DNA of 64,000 bases from Glycomyces sp. NRRL B-16210 (GTDB taxonomy: Bacteria; Actinomycetota; Actinomycetes; Mycobacteriales; Micromonosporaceae): contig NZ_JOGR01000001.1 in the NCBI RefSeq assembly GCF_000719515.1, forward strand, positions 62,001 to 126,000, read 5' to 3'. Below are positions 35,929 through 47,858 of the stretch, piece after piece. A model generated the notes under the pieces. That model searched no databases, was not told the DNA's origin, and saw nothing but the letters and a program-made list of their open reading frames with translations. Made by a program: the position numbers and the translations under genes. How positions within the stretch are numbered: the stretch's first letter is position 1; each line of letters starts with the position of its first letter.

Positions 35929-37950
35929 TCACTGTCCTCCGGAAGGTCCGCCGTTGCGGACGGTAGCGGTGTCGGTCTCATTGTGTCGCGTCCGGCCCGA
36001 TACGGGCGGAGCGGCTGGGGGTGGCGTGAACGCGCCGCCGGTGAGGGCGTCGAGGGCTCGCCGTTCGATGTCGGCGGTCTGCGCGGCGGCGGCCCGTGCC
36101 GCGCGGCGCAGGGCGTCGGCGTGTTTGAAGACTTCAGCATAGGCGCGCTGCTTCTCCAGCGGCACAAGCGGAATCAGGATGTTCCTCGGGTTCAAGCGGG
36201 GAAGGGTGCCACTCGTGGTCGCCGGTCGGCGTGACTCCTCCGAGCGCAGGAAACCGGCGAGGAACCACGGGTCGATCCGCGCCGGATCGGCCCTGACCAC
36301 GAACCAGCGTGGGCGGAGCCGCACCGGTTCGTCGGCGACAACGGCGACCTGCTCGGGCTCGCGGACCACCTCGGGGAACACCAGGTCCCCAGGACGCAGT
36401 TCGATCGTCTCCGGCTCGTTTCCGGTCTTGACCTGGACGCGCAGGATCTCGACGGCGCCTCCGCGTTCGAGGTCGCCGAGTGCGGCGCGGCTCCAGGCGG
36501 GGGCATTGTCCGCAGGTCGCAGCGTGAAGGGTTCCTCGTGCTCGGAGAGGACGGTGACGGCGTCGCGGAGTCGCAGCCAGGCCACGCGGGCGGTTTGCTC
36601 GGACCATGCTGATGCTGCGGTGTCTCCGTGCGGCTGCCGCACCGGGGTAAGATCGACCCGCCCGTCGATCAAGTCGACGATCGGGACCACCTGGGCCGCT
36701 TCGGTGCCGGGGTCGTTCCCGTTGAAGTAGGCCGAGACCGCCTTGTGGACCTTCGCTGCCAGATCAGCGCCGTGGGTTCGCGTTTCGTACCCGAGCAGTC
36801 GCATGGCGTCGAGGAGGAGCACTGAAGCCGCACCGTCCTCGTTGCGGGGCTGCAATACCCAGACGTGTGTCTGCCCCAGGCCGGTTCCGGTTCCGACCGG
36901 GAAGGCAATGACGCATCGCAGCACGCCCCGCCTGATGAGTTCGCGGCGGATCATGGTGCGGCTGGCGTGCCAGGAGTTCACGGGAGGCAGCGCCAGGACT
37001 GCCCGTCCGTTCGGATTGAGCTGCGCGAGACTGTGCTGGATCCAGGCGAGTTCGGTGTCGGTCGGGTCCGGGATGCCGTAGGTCCAGCGGGGGTCCATCA
37101 CCAGGTCGGCTGACCACCATGCGTGGCCTTCTCGCGGAATCACGGTGGCCACAGCGTCGAAGCCTGCGTCGGGTATGCGGCCGGAACGCAGTGCATGGTG
37201 CTCGGTGATGGAGACCTTCGTTCCCGGGGCCTCTTCTCGCAGCCGGGCCTTGCAAAGCGTTCGCTCGTCCGGGTCGTCCTCTTCCCCGGAGAGGCGTTCG
37301 ATCCCCGCCAAGGAAGCTGCGGCTAGGACCGCGCCTGAGCCTGAGGCAGGGTCGAGCAGACTCGCGGGCTTGGCGCCACGGCCTGCGGAAGCCAGATCAA
37401 CCAGGAGCCTCGCGAACCAAGGGGAGACACGGCGTCCGGTCCGGATGCGGCGGGACTCTGCACCTTGCAGGGCCTCAAGGGTTTCCACGGCGCTCGAAGC
37501 GGTGATGCTCTGCAATGCCGTGCGGGCCCGGTCGGGGTTGGCCGCCAACCAGTCGAGCGCGGACTGCTCGATGCCCGACTCCTCGCGCAGGTGCGCGGCG
37601 AGCGGCTTGTTCTGCAGCTCCCAGATCCGCTCCAACGCATCGCTGGGCATACCGGCAGCGGCCACCACCAGGGCGGTGAGCGGTGCGTATCCGGAGGCCG
37701 GATCCTCGCGGGTCCGCGCCGCCAGGGACAGCCGCTCGGTAGGGGTCAGGTTGTCGGTGCGGCCGCTGTTCTCCATCCACTTCAGTGCGTCCCGGAGTCG
37801 GAACAGCGGACTGGAGTCGGTGCCGGCGGCGGGTGCGGGGAAGTCGGCGTGCCGTCGGCGCCAGTTGCTGACGGTGCCGCGGGTGACGCCGACGAGGCGC
37901 GCGAACTCCGCGGCGGTCACCAGCTCCGGTGCCCTTGGTGCCTCGGTCAT
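35929..37950 (-). CDS. HTH + degenerate N6-methylase-like + HsdS-like fusion protein
   Basis: 673 aa; ATG with GGAGGT 4 bases upstream. The N-terminus is a helix-turn-helix (ELVTAAEFARLVGVTRGTVS, then NWRRRHADFPAP). The middle resembles type I methylases with SAM motif LDPASGSGAVLAAA, and the segment WWSADLVMDPRWTYGIPDP continues the family pattern. Where the catalytic NPPF/NPPY should stand it reads VATVIPREG, so methylation seems lost. From about 490 it resembles HsdS (IELRPGDLVFPEV, LNPRNILIPLVPLEKQ). Related actinobacterial N6-methylase genes stand alone with an intact motif. As first gene of the operon it may act as repressor or DNA-targeting subunit. Confidence 0.7.
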   Translation of the reverse strand: MTEAPRAPELVTAAEFARLVGVTRGTVSNWRRRHADFPAPAAGTDSSPLFRLRDALKWMENSGRTDNLTPTERLSLAARTREDPASGYAPLTALVVAAAGMPSDALERIWELQNKPLAAHLREESGIEQSALDWLAANPDRARTALQSITASSAVETLEALQGAESRRIRTGRRVSPWFARLLVDLASAGRGAKPASLLDPASGSGAVLAAASLAGIERLSGEEDDPDERTLCKARLREEAPGTKVSITEHHALRSGRIPDAGFDAVATVIPREGHAWWSADLVMDPRWTYGIPDPTDTELAWIQHSLAQLNPNGRAVLALPPVNSWHASRTMIRRELIRRGVLRCVIAFPVGTGTGLGQTHVWVLQPRNEDGAASVLLLDAMRLLGYETRTHGADLAAKVHKAVSAYFNGNDPGTEAAQVVPIVDLIDGRVDLTPVRQPHGDTAASAWSEQTARVAWLRLRDAVTVLSEHEEPFTLRPADNAPAWSRAALGDLERGGAVEILRVQVKTGNEPETIELRPGDLVFPEVVREPEQVAVVADEPVRLRPRWFVVRADPARIDPWFLAGFLRSEESRRPATTSGTLPRLNPRNILIPLVPLEKQRAYAEVFKHADALRRAARAAAAQTADIERRALDALTGGAFTPPPAAPPVSGRTRHNETDTATVRNGGPSGGQ

Positions 37951-37978
37951 CTCGACCTCCGATCCGTTGGAGTCCGAC

Positions 37979-38033
37979 AACCATAGCATGACGCAATCGA
38001 GTGACAACATCTGCTTTCGTTCATGTTATGGTT
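37979..38033. promoter_or_regulatory. 13-bp inverted repeat across the divergent restriction/OLD promoters
   Basis: AACCATAGCATGA (37979-37991) is mirrored by TCATGTTATGGTT (38021-38033), 12 of 13 positions complementary, 29 bp apart. Each arm contains a TATGGT hexamer facing outwards. A dimeric regulator, perhaps the helix-turn-helix protein encoded at 37950, could bind both arms and control both directions. Confidence 0.55.
37980..38007 (-). promoter_or_regulatory. Promoter of the type I restriction operon
   Basis: On the minus strand, TTGTCA (38007-38002) and TATGGT (37985-37980) are separated by 16 bp, placing the start near 37973, 23 bases before the first ATG of the operon. Confidence 0.6.
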
Positions 38034-38105
38034 TCATGGGTCAGCTCGTGGAGTGGCGCTGTGGGGGCGCTCGCTGACGACTCGAACACCAAGGGATGGT
38101 GAAGG

Positions 38106-39977
38106 ATGCGCATCGAGCACGTCCGAATCAGGAACTTCCGATGCATCGAAGACGTCGCGGTCGTCTTCGAGCCCGACATGACCGCGTTCATCGGCAGCAA
38201 CAACGCCGGCAAGTCCACGATCCTCCGAGCGCTGCACTGGTTCTTCAACGGCCAGCCGACAGAGCTCGACCATGCCGACCGGCACTCCGGGGCCCGAGAA
38301 CACGAACCGATCGAGGTCGAGGTGACCTTCAGGGCGCTGACCGACGATGACCGGGAGGCGTTCGGCGAGGACTTCGACCTCAAGGACACGGAGTCCGTCA
38401 CCGTCCGCCGCTCCTGGACCGACGGCGAAGACGCCATGGCGGTCCGGCGCGAGTCCGTTCCAGAGTTCACCGCGATCCGGAACTTGACGACGCTGAAGGC
38501 GCGACGCGAGGCCTACGCGAAGCTTCGCGAGGACCGGCCTGAACTCCAGCTGCCCATCGCGGGCCCGGAAGCGGCCGTCAAAGCCGCCATGGCGGCCTGG
38601 GAGGCGGCGCACCCGGAGCGGCTGCGCGACGAGTACTTCAGCGTCAAGCCCCTCTTCGGGTTCAACTCCAGAAACCGCTTCTCCGGCCTCTTCGACTACG
38701 TGTTCGTCTCCGCCGACCTCCGCGCCTCCGAGGAAGCGGCCAACGGCCGGAAGACCCTCCTGACCCAGCTCCTCAACCGCTGCGTCGACCTGTCAGAAGC
38801 CGAAATCGAGAGCGAGGCGTACGCGCTGGAGGCCGCCGCGAAGCGCGAGGAGATCTTCCGCCGCCGCGCCGGAGCCCGCATGGCGGAGATCCAGTACGCG
38901 ATGACCGAGGTGATCGCCGGGTACCTCCCCGAGTGCGAAGCGCGCCTCGACTTCCGCTGCGACCCCCCGCGCGAGGTCCGCCCCAGCGTCGAGATGTTTC
39001 TCAGCGAAGCGGGCGGCGACATCCCCATCCACCTCCAAGGCCACGGCGCGCAGCGCGCCGCCCTGATCGCGCTGGTGCTGTTCCTGGCGAGCGAGGTCGC
39101 CCGCACCGGCATCGGCGGCTCGCTGGTCCTGGCCATCGAGGAGCCGGAACTCAGTCAGCACCGAAGCCAAGAACGGGTCTTCGCCTGCAGGTTCCGGCAG
39201 CTCGCCGCCGATCTCGGCTCGCAGACGCAGGTCGTACTGGTGACCCACAGTCCCAACTTCATCGACCCCGAGCAGTTCCACCAACTGCGCCGCGTGGTGA
39301 GCGAACCCGCAGTGAAAGGCGGGCGTCGGATCGTCGGCGTCCGAAGCGCCGGGGCATTCGCTGTCAGCGACCAAGGGCCGCTGAAGGAGCATTCGATCCG
39401 CAAGGCCCTGGGAAAGATGAACCCGGGAGAGCTGTCCGAAGCGCTCTTCGAAAAGGCAGCGGTCGTGGTCGAGGGCGTGACCGAGAAAGCGATCCTTCGC
39501 GGCATCACCAGCCGGCCCGGGCAGCGCCCATTCGACGACGACGGCATCGCCGTCGTCATAGGCGGCAGCAAGACAGGCCTGCTCGCGCCCTATGCGTTGC
39601 TGAGGGCGCTTGGAATCCCTGCGCTCATCGTCTTCGACACCGACGGGGCCCGACTCGGCGGCGACGGTGTGCTGGCCGCCCCAAACGGCGCGGCTTCCGG
39701 GCAGACGCTGCGGCTGCTCCAGTACTTCGGTGTCCCTGAAACGGATTTCGCGATCGGTGAGGGTGCTCCCGGGCTCTACGCGCTCGAAGGCAAGCTTGAA
39801 ACGGCGCTGGACCGAGACTGGCCCAAGTGGGAGCACACCAGGGCGACGGTGGTCCGAGAAGGGCGCGGCGCGAGCGGGAAGGACTTCATCGCGTACGAGA
39901 TCGCCGCCCGGGAGTGCCCGTCCGATCCGACCGGGCAGCTCGCCGAGATCGTCGAGCTCGCACGGAAGCTTCGTTAG
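38106..39977 (+). CDS. OLD-family ATPase-Toprim endonuclease
   Basis: 623 aa. The N-terminal ABC-type ATPase has FIGSNNAGKSTILRAL near 30, a signature region HLQGHGAQRAALIALVLF, Walker B VLAIEEPELSQH and switch VLVTHSPNFID. The Toprim domain starts near 450 with VVVEGVTEKAIL (catalytic Glu) and DTDGARLGGDG near 510. The order matches class 1 OLD proteins, which degrade DNA and confer phage exclusion. AAGGGATGG lies about 8 bases before the ATG. It is transcribed divergently from the restriction operon with a shared regulatory region, and no UvrD-like helicase (as in Gabija) is adjacent. Confidence 0.88.
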   Translation: MRIEHVRIRNFRCIEDVAVVFEPDMTAFIGSNNAGKSTILRALHWFFNGQPTELDHADRHSGAREHEPIEVEVTFRALTDDDREAFGEDFDLKDTESVTVRRSWTDGEDAMAVRRESVPEFTAIRNLTTLKARREAYAKLREDRPELQLPIAGPEAAVKAAMAAWEAAHPERLRDEYFSVKPLFGFNSRNRFSGLFDYVFVSADLRASEEAANGRKTLLTQLLNRCVDLSEAEIESEAYALEAAAKREEIFRRRAGARMAEIQYAMTEVIAGYLPECEARLDFRCDPPREVRPSVEMFLSEAGGDIPIHLQGHGAQRAALIALVLFLASEVARTGIGGSLVLAIEEPELSQHRSQERVFACRFRQLAADLGSQTQVVLVTHSPNFIDPEQFHQLRRVVSEPAVKGGRRIVGVRSAGAFAVSDQGPLKEHSIRKALGKMNPGELSEALFEKAAVVVEGVTEKAILRGITSRPGQRPFDDDGIAVVIGGSKTGLLAPYALLRALGIPALIVFDTDGARLGGDGVLAAPNGAASGQTLRLLQYFGVPETDFAIGEGAPGLYALEGKLETALDRDWPKWEHTRATVVREGRGASGKDFIAYEIAARECPSDPTGQLAEIVELARKLR

Positions 39978-40004
39978 GGCCCGGCCCGAGCCAACGATGT
40001 GTAG

Positions 40005-40038
40005 TCGGCTCGCCTCCCAGCGTTCGGAGGCGAGCCGA
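40005..40038 (+). terminator. Strong hairpin terminator after the OLD gene
   Basis: Perfect 13-bp stem TCGGCTCGCCTCC / GGAGGCGAGCCGA with an 8-base loop, 27 bases after the OLD stop. It separates OLD from the two-gene system downstream. Confidence 0.75.
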
Positions 40039-40085
40039 GCACCTATTAAGATCGAACCACCCTTGACACTCATCGGATCCTGAAT

Positions 40086-43000
<2,915 letters not shown>

Positions 43001-43001
<1 letters not shown>

Positions 43002-46000
43002 TGCTCGACCCCATCGCCACGAGCGCCAAGCTCGACGCCGTGTACCGCCGCTACCTCGCCTCGCTTCTGCCGGTCCGGGACCCGCTCATCAGAGAGAACC
43101 TCCTGGCCGCCATCGGGCAGACGGAGCTCACCAAAGGCCCCCTGCTCGAAGCCACGCCCCCGTACCAGATCGGCGCCTCGCTCCGCGAACTCGTGGCAAC
43201 CGGTGCCCTCGACACCTCCGTGCTCGCCCTCGACGGGCCCGAACTGCCCGTCGATCGGCCGCTATACACCCACCAGGAGGCGGCGCTGCGCAAAGCCCGC
43301 GCGGGCCGCAACCTGATCGTCTCCACCGGCACCGGCTCCGGCAAGACCGAGAGCTTCCTCGTGCCGATCCTCGCCGACCTCATGGAACGCCACACGGCGA
43401 AGCGGCTCGGACCGGGTGTTCGCGCGATCCTCCTCTACCCGATGAACGCCCTCGCGAACGACCAGCTCAAGCGCCTCCGAAAACTCCTCCGCGACACGCC
43501 GCAGATCACCTTCGGCCGCTACACCGGCGACACCGCCGAGACACCCGGTGAAGCCGCGGCCGCATTCGAAGCGGTCAACCCGGGCGAACCGTCGCTCTCC
43601 AACGAACTTTTCAGCCGCGAGGAGATGCGGGCGAACCCGCCGCACCTGCTCCTCACCAACTACGCGATGCTCGAATACCTGCTGCTGCGGCCCGGCGACG
43701 TCCCCCTGTTCGATTCGGGCACCTGGAAGTACCTCGTCGTCGACGAAGCCCACGTCTACAACGGGACCCAGGCTGCGGAGCTCTCCATGCTGCTGCGGCG
43801 ATTGAAAGTCCGCACCACTCCTGACTCGCCGCTCCAATGCATCGCCACCAGCGCGACCGTCGGCGACGACGAGGCTGCCGTCTGCCGCTTCGCCGCCGAC
43901 CTGTTCACCGCCCCGTTCGAATGGCACGAGACGGAACCCGACCGCCAGGACCTCGTCAAGCCCGAGCGTGCAGCGGTCCCGTCTCCAGCATGGACCGCAC
44001 CCGATACGGACCTCGCCACCTGGCGCGCGGCCGAAGGCGCGGACAAGCTGATCCTGGCCGCCGCTGCGGCCCAAGGACTCCACTACAGCGACGCCGCCGA
44101 GGCCCTGGTCGCCGAGCAGCGCATGGCCGACCTCCGGACGGCGCTCGCCGCAGGACCGGCGAGCCTGGACGACCTCCGCCGCATCGGCTCCCGCGACACG
44201 ATCGAATCACTCGTGGCACTCGGCGCCGCCGTCACCGCCGGCAGCGGCGCCCCCGTGCTCTCAGCCCGCTTCCACTGGTTCGCCCGCGCCACCGAAGGGG
44301 CCTTCCTCTGCCTCCAGTGCTCCCATGTGATGCTCGGCCGACATGAGGAATGCCCCGCCTGCCAGTCCAAAGTATTCGAGTTCGGCACCTGCCAGCGCTG
44401 TGGAGCCGTCCATCTCACCGGCAGCATCGAACGCGAAGGCCGCCATCGCCGTCTGTCCGCTCGCAACCGCTCCGGCCGGCGGACGTGGCTGATGCTCGGC
44501 CCCGTCGGCGCCGTCGAGGACGAGGACGAGGAGATCTGGGGCGAGCACCCGCCGGGATTCGAGGACCGGCGCCTGTGCGGCTCGTGCGGCACCCTCTGCT
44601 CGGCTGAAGCCGCCGTCTGCGAGGTCCGCGGCTGCGGTGGAACACCGCGCCGGGTATCGAAGACCGCAGTGCGCGACGGCATGCCCGCCTCCTGCGGGGC
44701 CTGCGGGCACCGCTCGGGCAATCCCGTGCGCGACTTCACGACCGCCCGCCACGCGCCGATCGGTGTGCTCGCGAGCGCCCTATACGAGTCGCTGCCTCCC
44801 GGTGAGGGCGCTGCCGCCGAACTTCCCGGGGAAGGGCGCAAGCTCCTGGCGTTCAGCGACAGCCGCCAAGCGGCGGCGTTCCTGGCGACCTACCTCGAAC
44901 GCAGCCACGACGACCTGCTGCACCGCAACCTCGTCTACCAGGCCCTGGAAGCGGCAGGAGAGACCCTGACCGTCGACGACCTCGTCGTGGACACTGCCCG
45001 CGGCGGGGCGCGACGCGGTGTGTTCGGCCGCAACGACGGCAAGCGGACCCGGGAACGGGAAGCCGGGACCTGGGCCATGGCCGAACTGGTCGCCGTCGGC
45101 GACCGCCAGTCCCTCGAAGGGCTCGGCCTCCTTAGGGTGCGGCTCGATTCCGACCCGCGCTGGTCGCCGCCGACCGAGCTGACCGCCTCGGGACTGAACC
45201 GCTCGCAGTGCTGGGACCTGCTCTCCGAGCTGCTTCGCACCGTACGCTCCCAAGGGGCCGTGACCATGCCCGAGGACGTCGACCCCGACGCCGAGGCGTT
45301 CGCCCCGCTGCGCGGCCCGATCTACATCCGTGAACAGGGCTCCGCCCGAGGCCGTACGAAAGTCCTCTCGTGGATCCCGATGCGCGGCACGAACCGCCGC
45401 GAGGACTACCTACGGCGCGTGCTCCGCGCGATCGACTCCGACGCCGACCCGAAGGCGCTTCTCGCCGCCTGCTGGCGGTGGCTCACCGCGCAGCGGGACG
45501 GCTGGCTCCGCGGCAGCACCGTCCGAAGCGCCGGCCGTGTCTTCCAAGTCGACCACGAGTCGCTTCGCCTGGACACAGGGTCCCCGCTTCACCGTTGCAC
45601 GGCTTGCCGCCGCATCGCCCCGGTCGACGTGGCGGGCGTGTGCCCCGCCCTCGGGTGCGACGGCCGACTGGAGTCCTTCACCGTCCCACCTGCAGCGAAC
45701 GAGACCGACCACTACCGCCATCTGTACCGCTCCACGATCCCGGCGCCGATGCGGGTCCGCGAGCACACGGCACAGTGGACGAGCGAGAAAGCTGCGGAGA
45801 TCCAGCAGGAGTTCATCGCCGGCGAGACGAACCTGCTTTCGTGCTCCACCACATTCGAACTCGGTGTGGACGTCGGCGATCTTGAAGCGGTCATGCTGCG
45901 CAACGTCCCGCCGACCACCGCGAACTACATCCAGCGGGTCGGTCGGTCCGGTCGGCGCAGTTCCTCCGCGGCGCTCGCGGTGACCTTCGCGCAGCGCGCC

Positions 46001-47542
46001 GCCCACGACCTGTCACGCTACGCCGATCCCAAGGAGATGATCGCCGGAGAAGTTCCGGCCCCGAGAGTGCCGGTCGGCAACACCAGGATCGAGCGGCGGC
46101 ACCTGCACGCGATCGTGCTGGCGGCGTACTTCCGGCAACGGTACGAGCCGCAGTCCGGCGGTTTCTTCCTCGGCGAGTGGGCACCCGCTGCGGGCCTGCG
46201 CGACTTCCTCGACCGTCTCCCTTCGGACGTCGAGTCGGAGATCCGGGCGGTGTTCGATGCGGGCGCCGCCGACCGACTCGGCATCACCTCTGGCCGCTGG
46301 AAGGACGAACTGGCAGACCGGGTGGATCGAGTCCGCGCCGAGGTGGTCGAGGACGTCGCGCAGTTGACGCTGTTGGCCGACGGTGCGTATGCCGCGCGCG
46401 AGGGGCAGGTGGGAGACCGGTACAAGAGGACCGTCGAGACCGTGCGGCGGAGGCAGCTCATCGGATTCCTCGCGAACCGCAACGTGCTCCCGAAGTACGG
46501 CTTCCCCGTCGACACGGTCGAACTCAGCACGTTCCATGCACGGGACAGCGGGCAGGACCTGCAACTCGACCGGGACCTGTCGGCGGCAATCTTCGAGTAC
46601 GCCCCGGGCATGGAGATTGTGGCCGGAGGCAGGCTCTGGCGTTCAGCGGGCCTGCGGATCCTCCCCGGCAGGCAGTGGGTCACCAGGGAGTACTCGGTCT
46701 GCGGCGGCTGCGGTTACTTCTGGGACGCCTTGGAAGGCGTGAGCATCGAGCCGGAGTGTCCGGTCTGCGGGCAGCTCGGGGGCGATCGACATGTCTACGT
46801 CGTTCCCGAGTACGGGTTCGTTTCGGGGCACAAGCCCGAGCGTCCGGGCATCGTGCCTCCGCGGCGGAGCTGGAATGCCCAGACCCATGTGCGGTCCCTC
46901 GACCGGGGTGCCGGGACCACCCATGTATGGCGGGACAAAGACGGACAGACCGTTCACGCCTGGGCTGTGCCGCGGAGCCAGCTGATCGTCGTCAACGAGG
47001 GGCCGGGAGGCAGGAGGTTCAGGGTCTGCGACCGATGCGGCGCGGGCAGCTCGGGCGGCACCGGGGCTGGCGGCCACGAGCACCCCGTCACCGGCCAGCC
47101 GTGCCGGTCCAGGACCAGACTGGCGGCCCTGGCCCATCCTTTTGAGACCGACATCGCCGATCTGACGTTCCCCACCCGAACGCTGCCACGGGAGGCATGG
47201 CTCTCCGCGATGTACGCGCTGCTCGAAGGAGCGTCGCAGGCGCTCGGGATCAGCCGCGACGACATCGACGGCACCCTGTACGCCCATCAGGGCAGCCATC
47301 CGGGACTGGTGCTGTTCGACACGGTTCCCGGGGGAGCCGGGAACGCCCTCCAGATCGCCGAGCATCTCGACCGGGTCGTAGAAGCCGCCCTCGCCCGAGT
47401 CTCGACCTGCGACTGCGGCGAGGAGTCCTCCTGCTACAGCTGCTTGCGCGGTTACCGCAACCAGCGATTCCACGAGGACTTGAGCCGCCGCGCGGCCCTC
47501 GACGTTCTCGGAGGTCTCTCACTTCCGCTGTCCGCGGATTGA
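43001..47542 (+). CDS. DEAD/DEAH-box helicase with zinc ribbons and DUF1998 (DruE/MrfA-like)
   Basis: 1513 aa. SF2 motor: STGTGSGKTES near 107, VVDEAHVYNG near 247, TSATVGDDE, and second RecA domain with CSTTFELGVDVGDLEAV and QRVGRSGRRSSSA near 950-985. Several CxxC pairs lie in the middle (CLQCS/CPACQ, CQRCGA, CGSCGT, CGACGH, CTACRR) and another at CGGCGYF/CPVCGQ. The C-terminal DUF1998 domain ends with CDCGEESSCYSCLRGYRNQRFH near 1470-1490, the MrfA zinc-binding pattern. DruE of Druantia and MrfA share this plan; DruE is usually longer. GTG overlaps the upstream stop, so the two proteins are translated together. Confidence 0.85.
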
Positions 47543-47570
47543 AATCCTGGAGGCGGTCACGGAAATCTGT

Positions 47571-47614
47571 CTGTGCGGGTTGTGCGGGTTCTCGACCCGC
47601 ACAACCCCGCACAG
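47571..47614. repeat. Long hairpin built of TGTGCGGG repeats
   Basis: CTGTGCGGGTTGTGCGGGT pairs with ACCCGCACAACCCCGCACAG around a TCTCG loop, 19 bp with one bulge. It starts 28 bases after the helicase stop, so it can also terminate that transcript. Confidence 0.65.
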
Positions 47615-47771
47615 ATCTCGAGCGTGACAGCTCGTGACAGCCTTGTCGACGCCCGCGAAGGATCGCAGTCTTGAGCTGCGGTTTCGGCTGTCACAAGAAT
47701 CTTGTGCGGGTCTTCTGTCAGGGTTTGTGACTCTGCTGTGCTGTCACATCCCTTGCATGTGACCCCGCACA
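47572..47771. repeat. Octamer cluster TGTGCGGG / CCCGCACA (six copies)
   Basis: TGTGCGGG at 47572-47579, 47581-47588 and 47703-47710; its complement CCCGCACA at 47596-47603, 47606-47613 and 47764-47771. Confidence 0.75.
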
Positions 47772-47858
47772 CGAGGGTTCATGGAGAGATCGGCGAAAGG
47801 CGCCGATGCGTCGTCGGGCTGAGGATGCCGGGCGGCAGGCATCGAGGAGGTGCCGGTC

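Larger units (their letters stand above)
47543..47858. other. Iteron-like intergenic region between helicase and TraG-like gene
   Basis: A 316-bp gap with no gene. It holds six TGTGCGGG/CCCGCACA octamers in both orientations, a long hairpin, and repeated GTGACAG/CTGTCAC half-sites at 47624, 47634, 47688 and 47741, with GTGAC also at 47727 and 47759. The density suggests a replication origin, oriT or regulator-binding region of the island. Confidence 0.55.

Noticed and set aside
35927..35981. ATG at 35981 as the hsdM start
   Set aside because: It lies inside the upstream gene and adds residues not typical of HsdM; the TTG at 35927 has a correctly spaced GGAGGA.
38106..39977. Gabija-type system
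   Set aside because: Gabija needs GajB, a UvrD-like helicase, next to the OLD nuclease; the neighbours are a terminator and the 971-aa gene.
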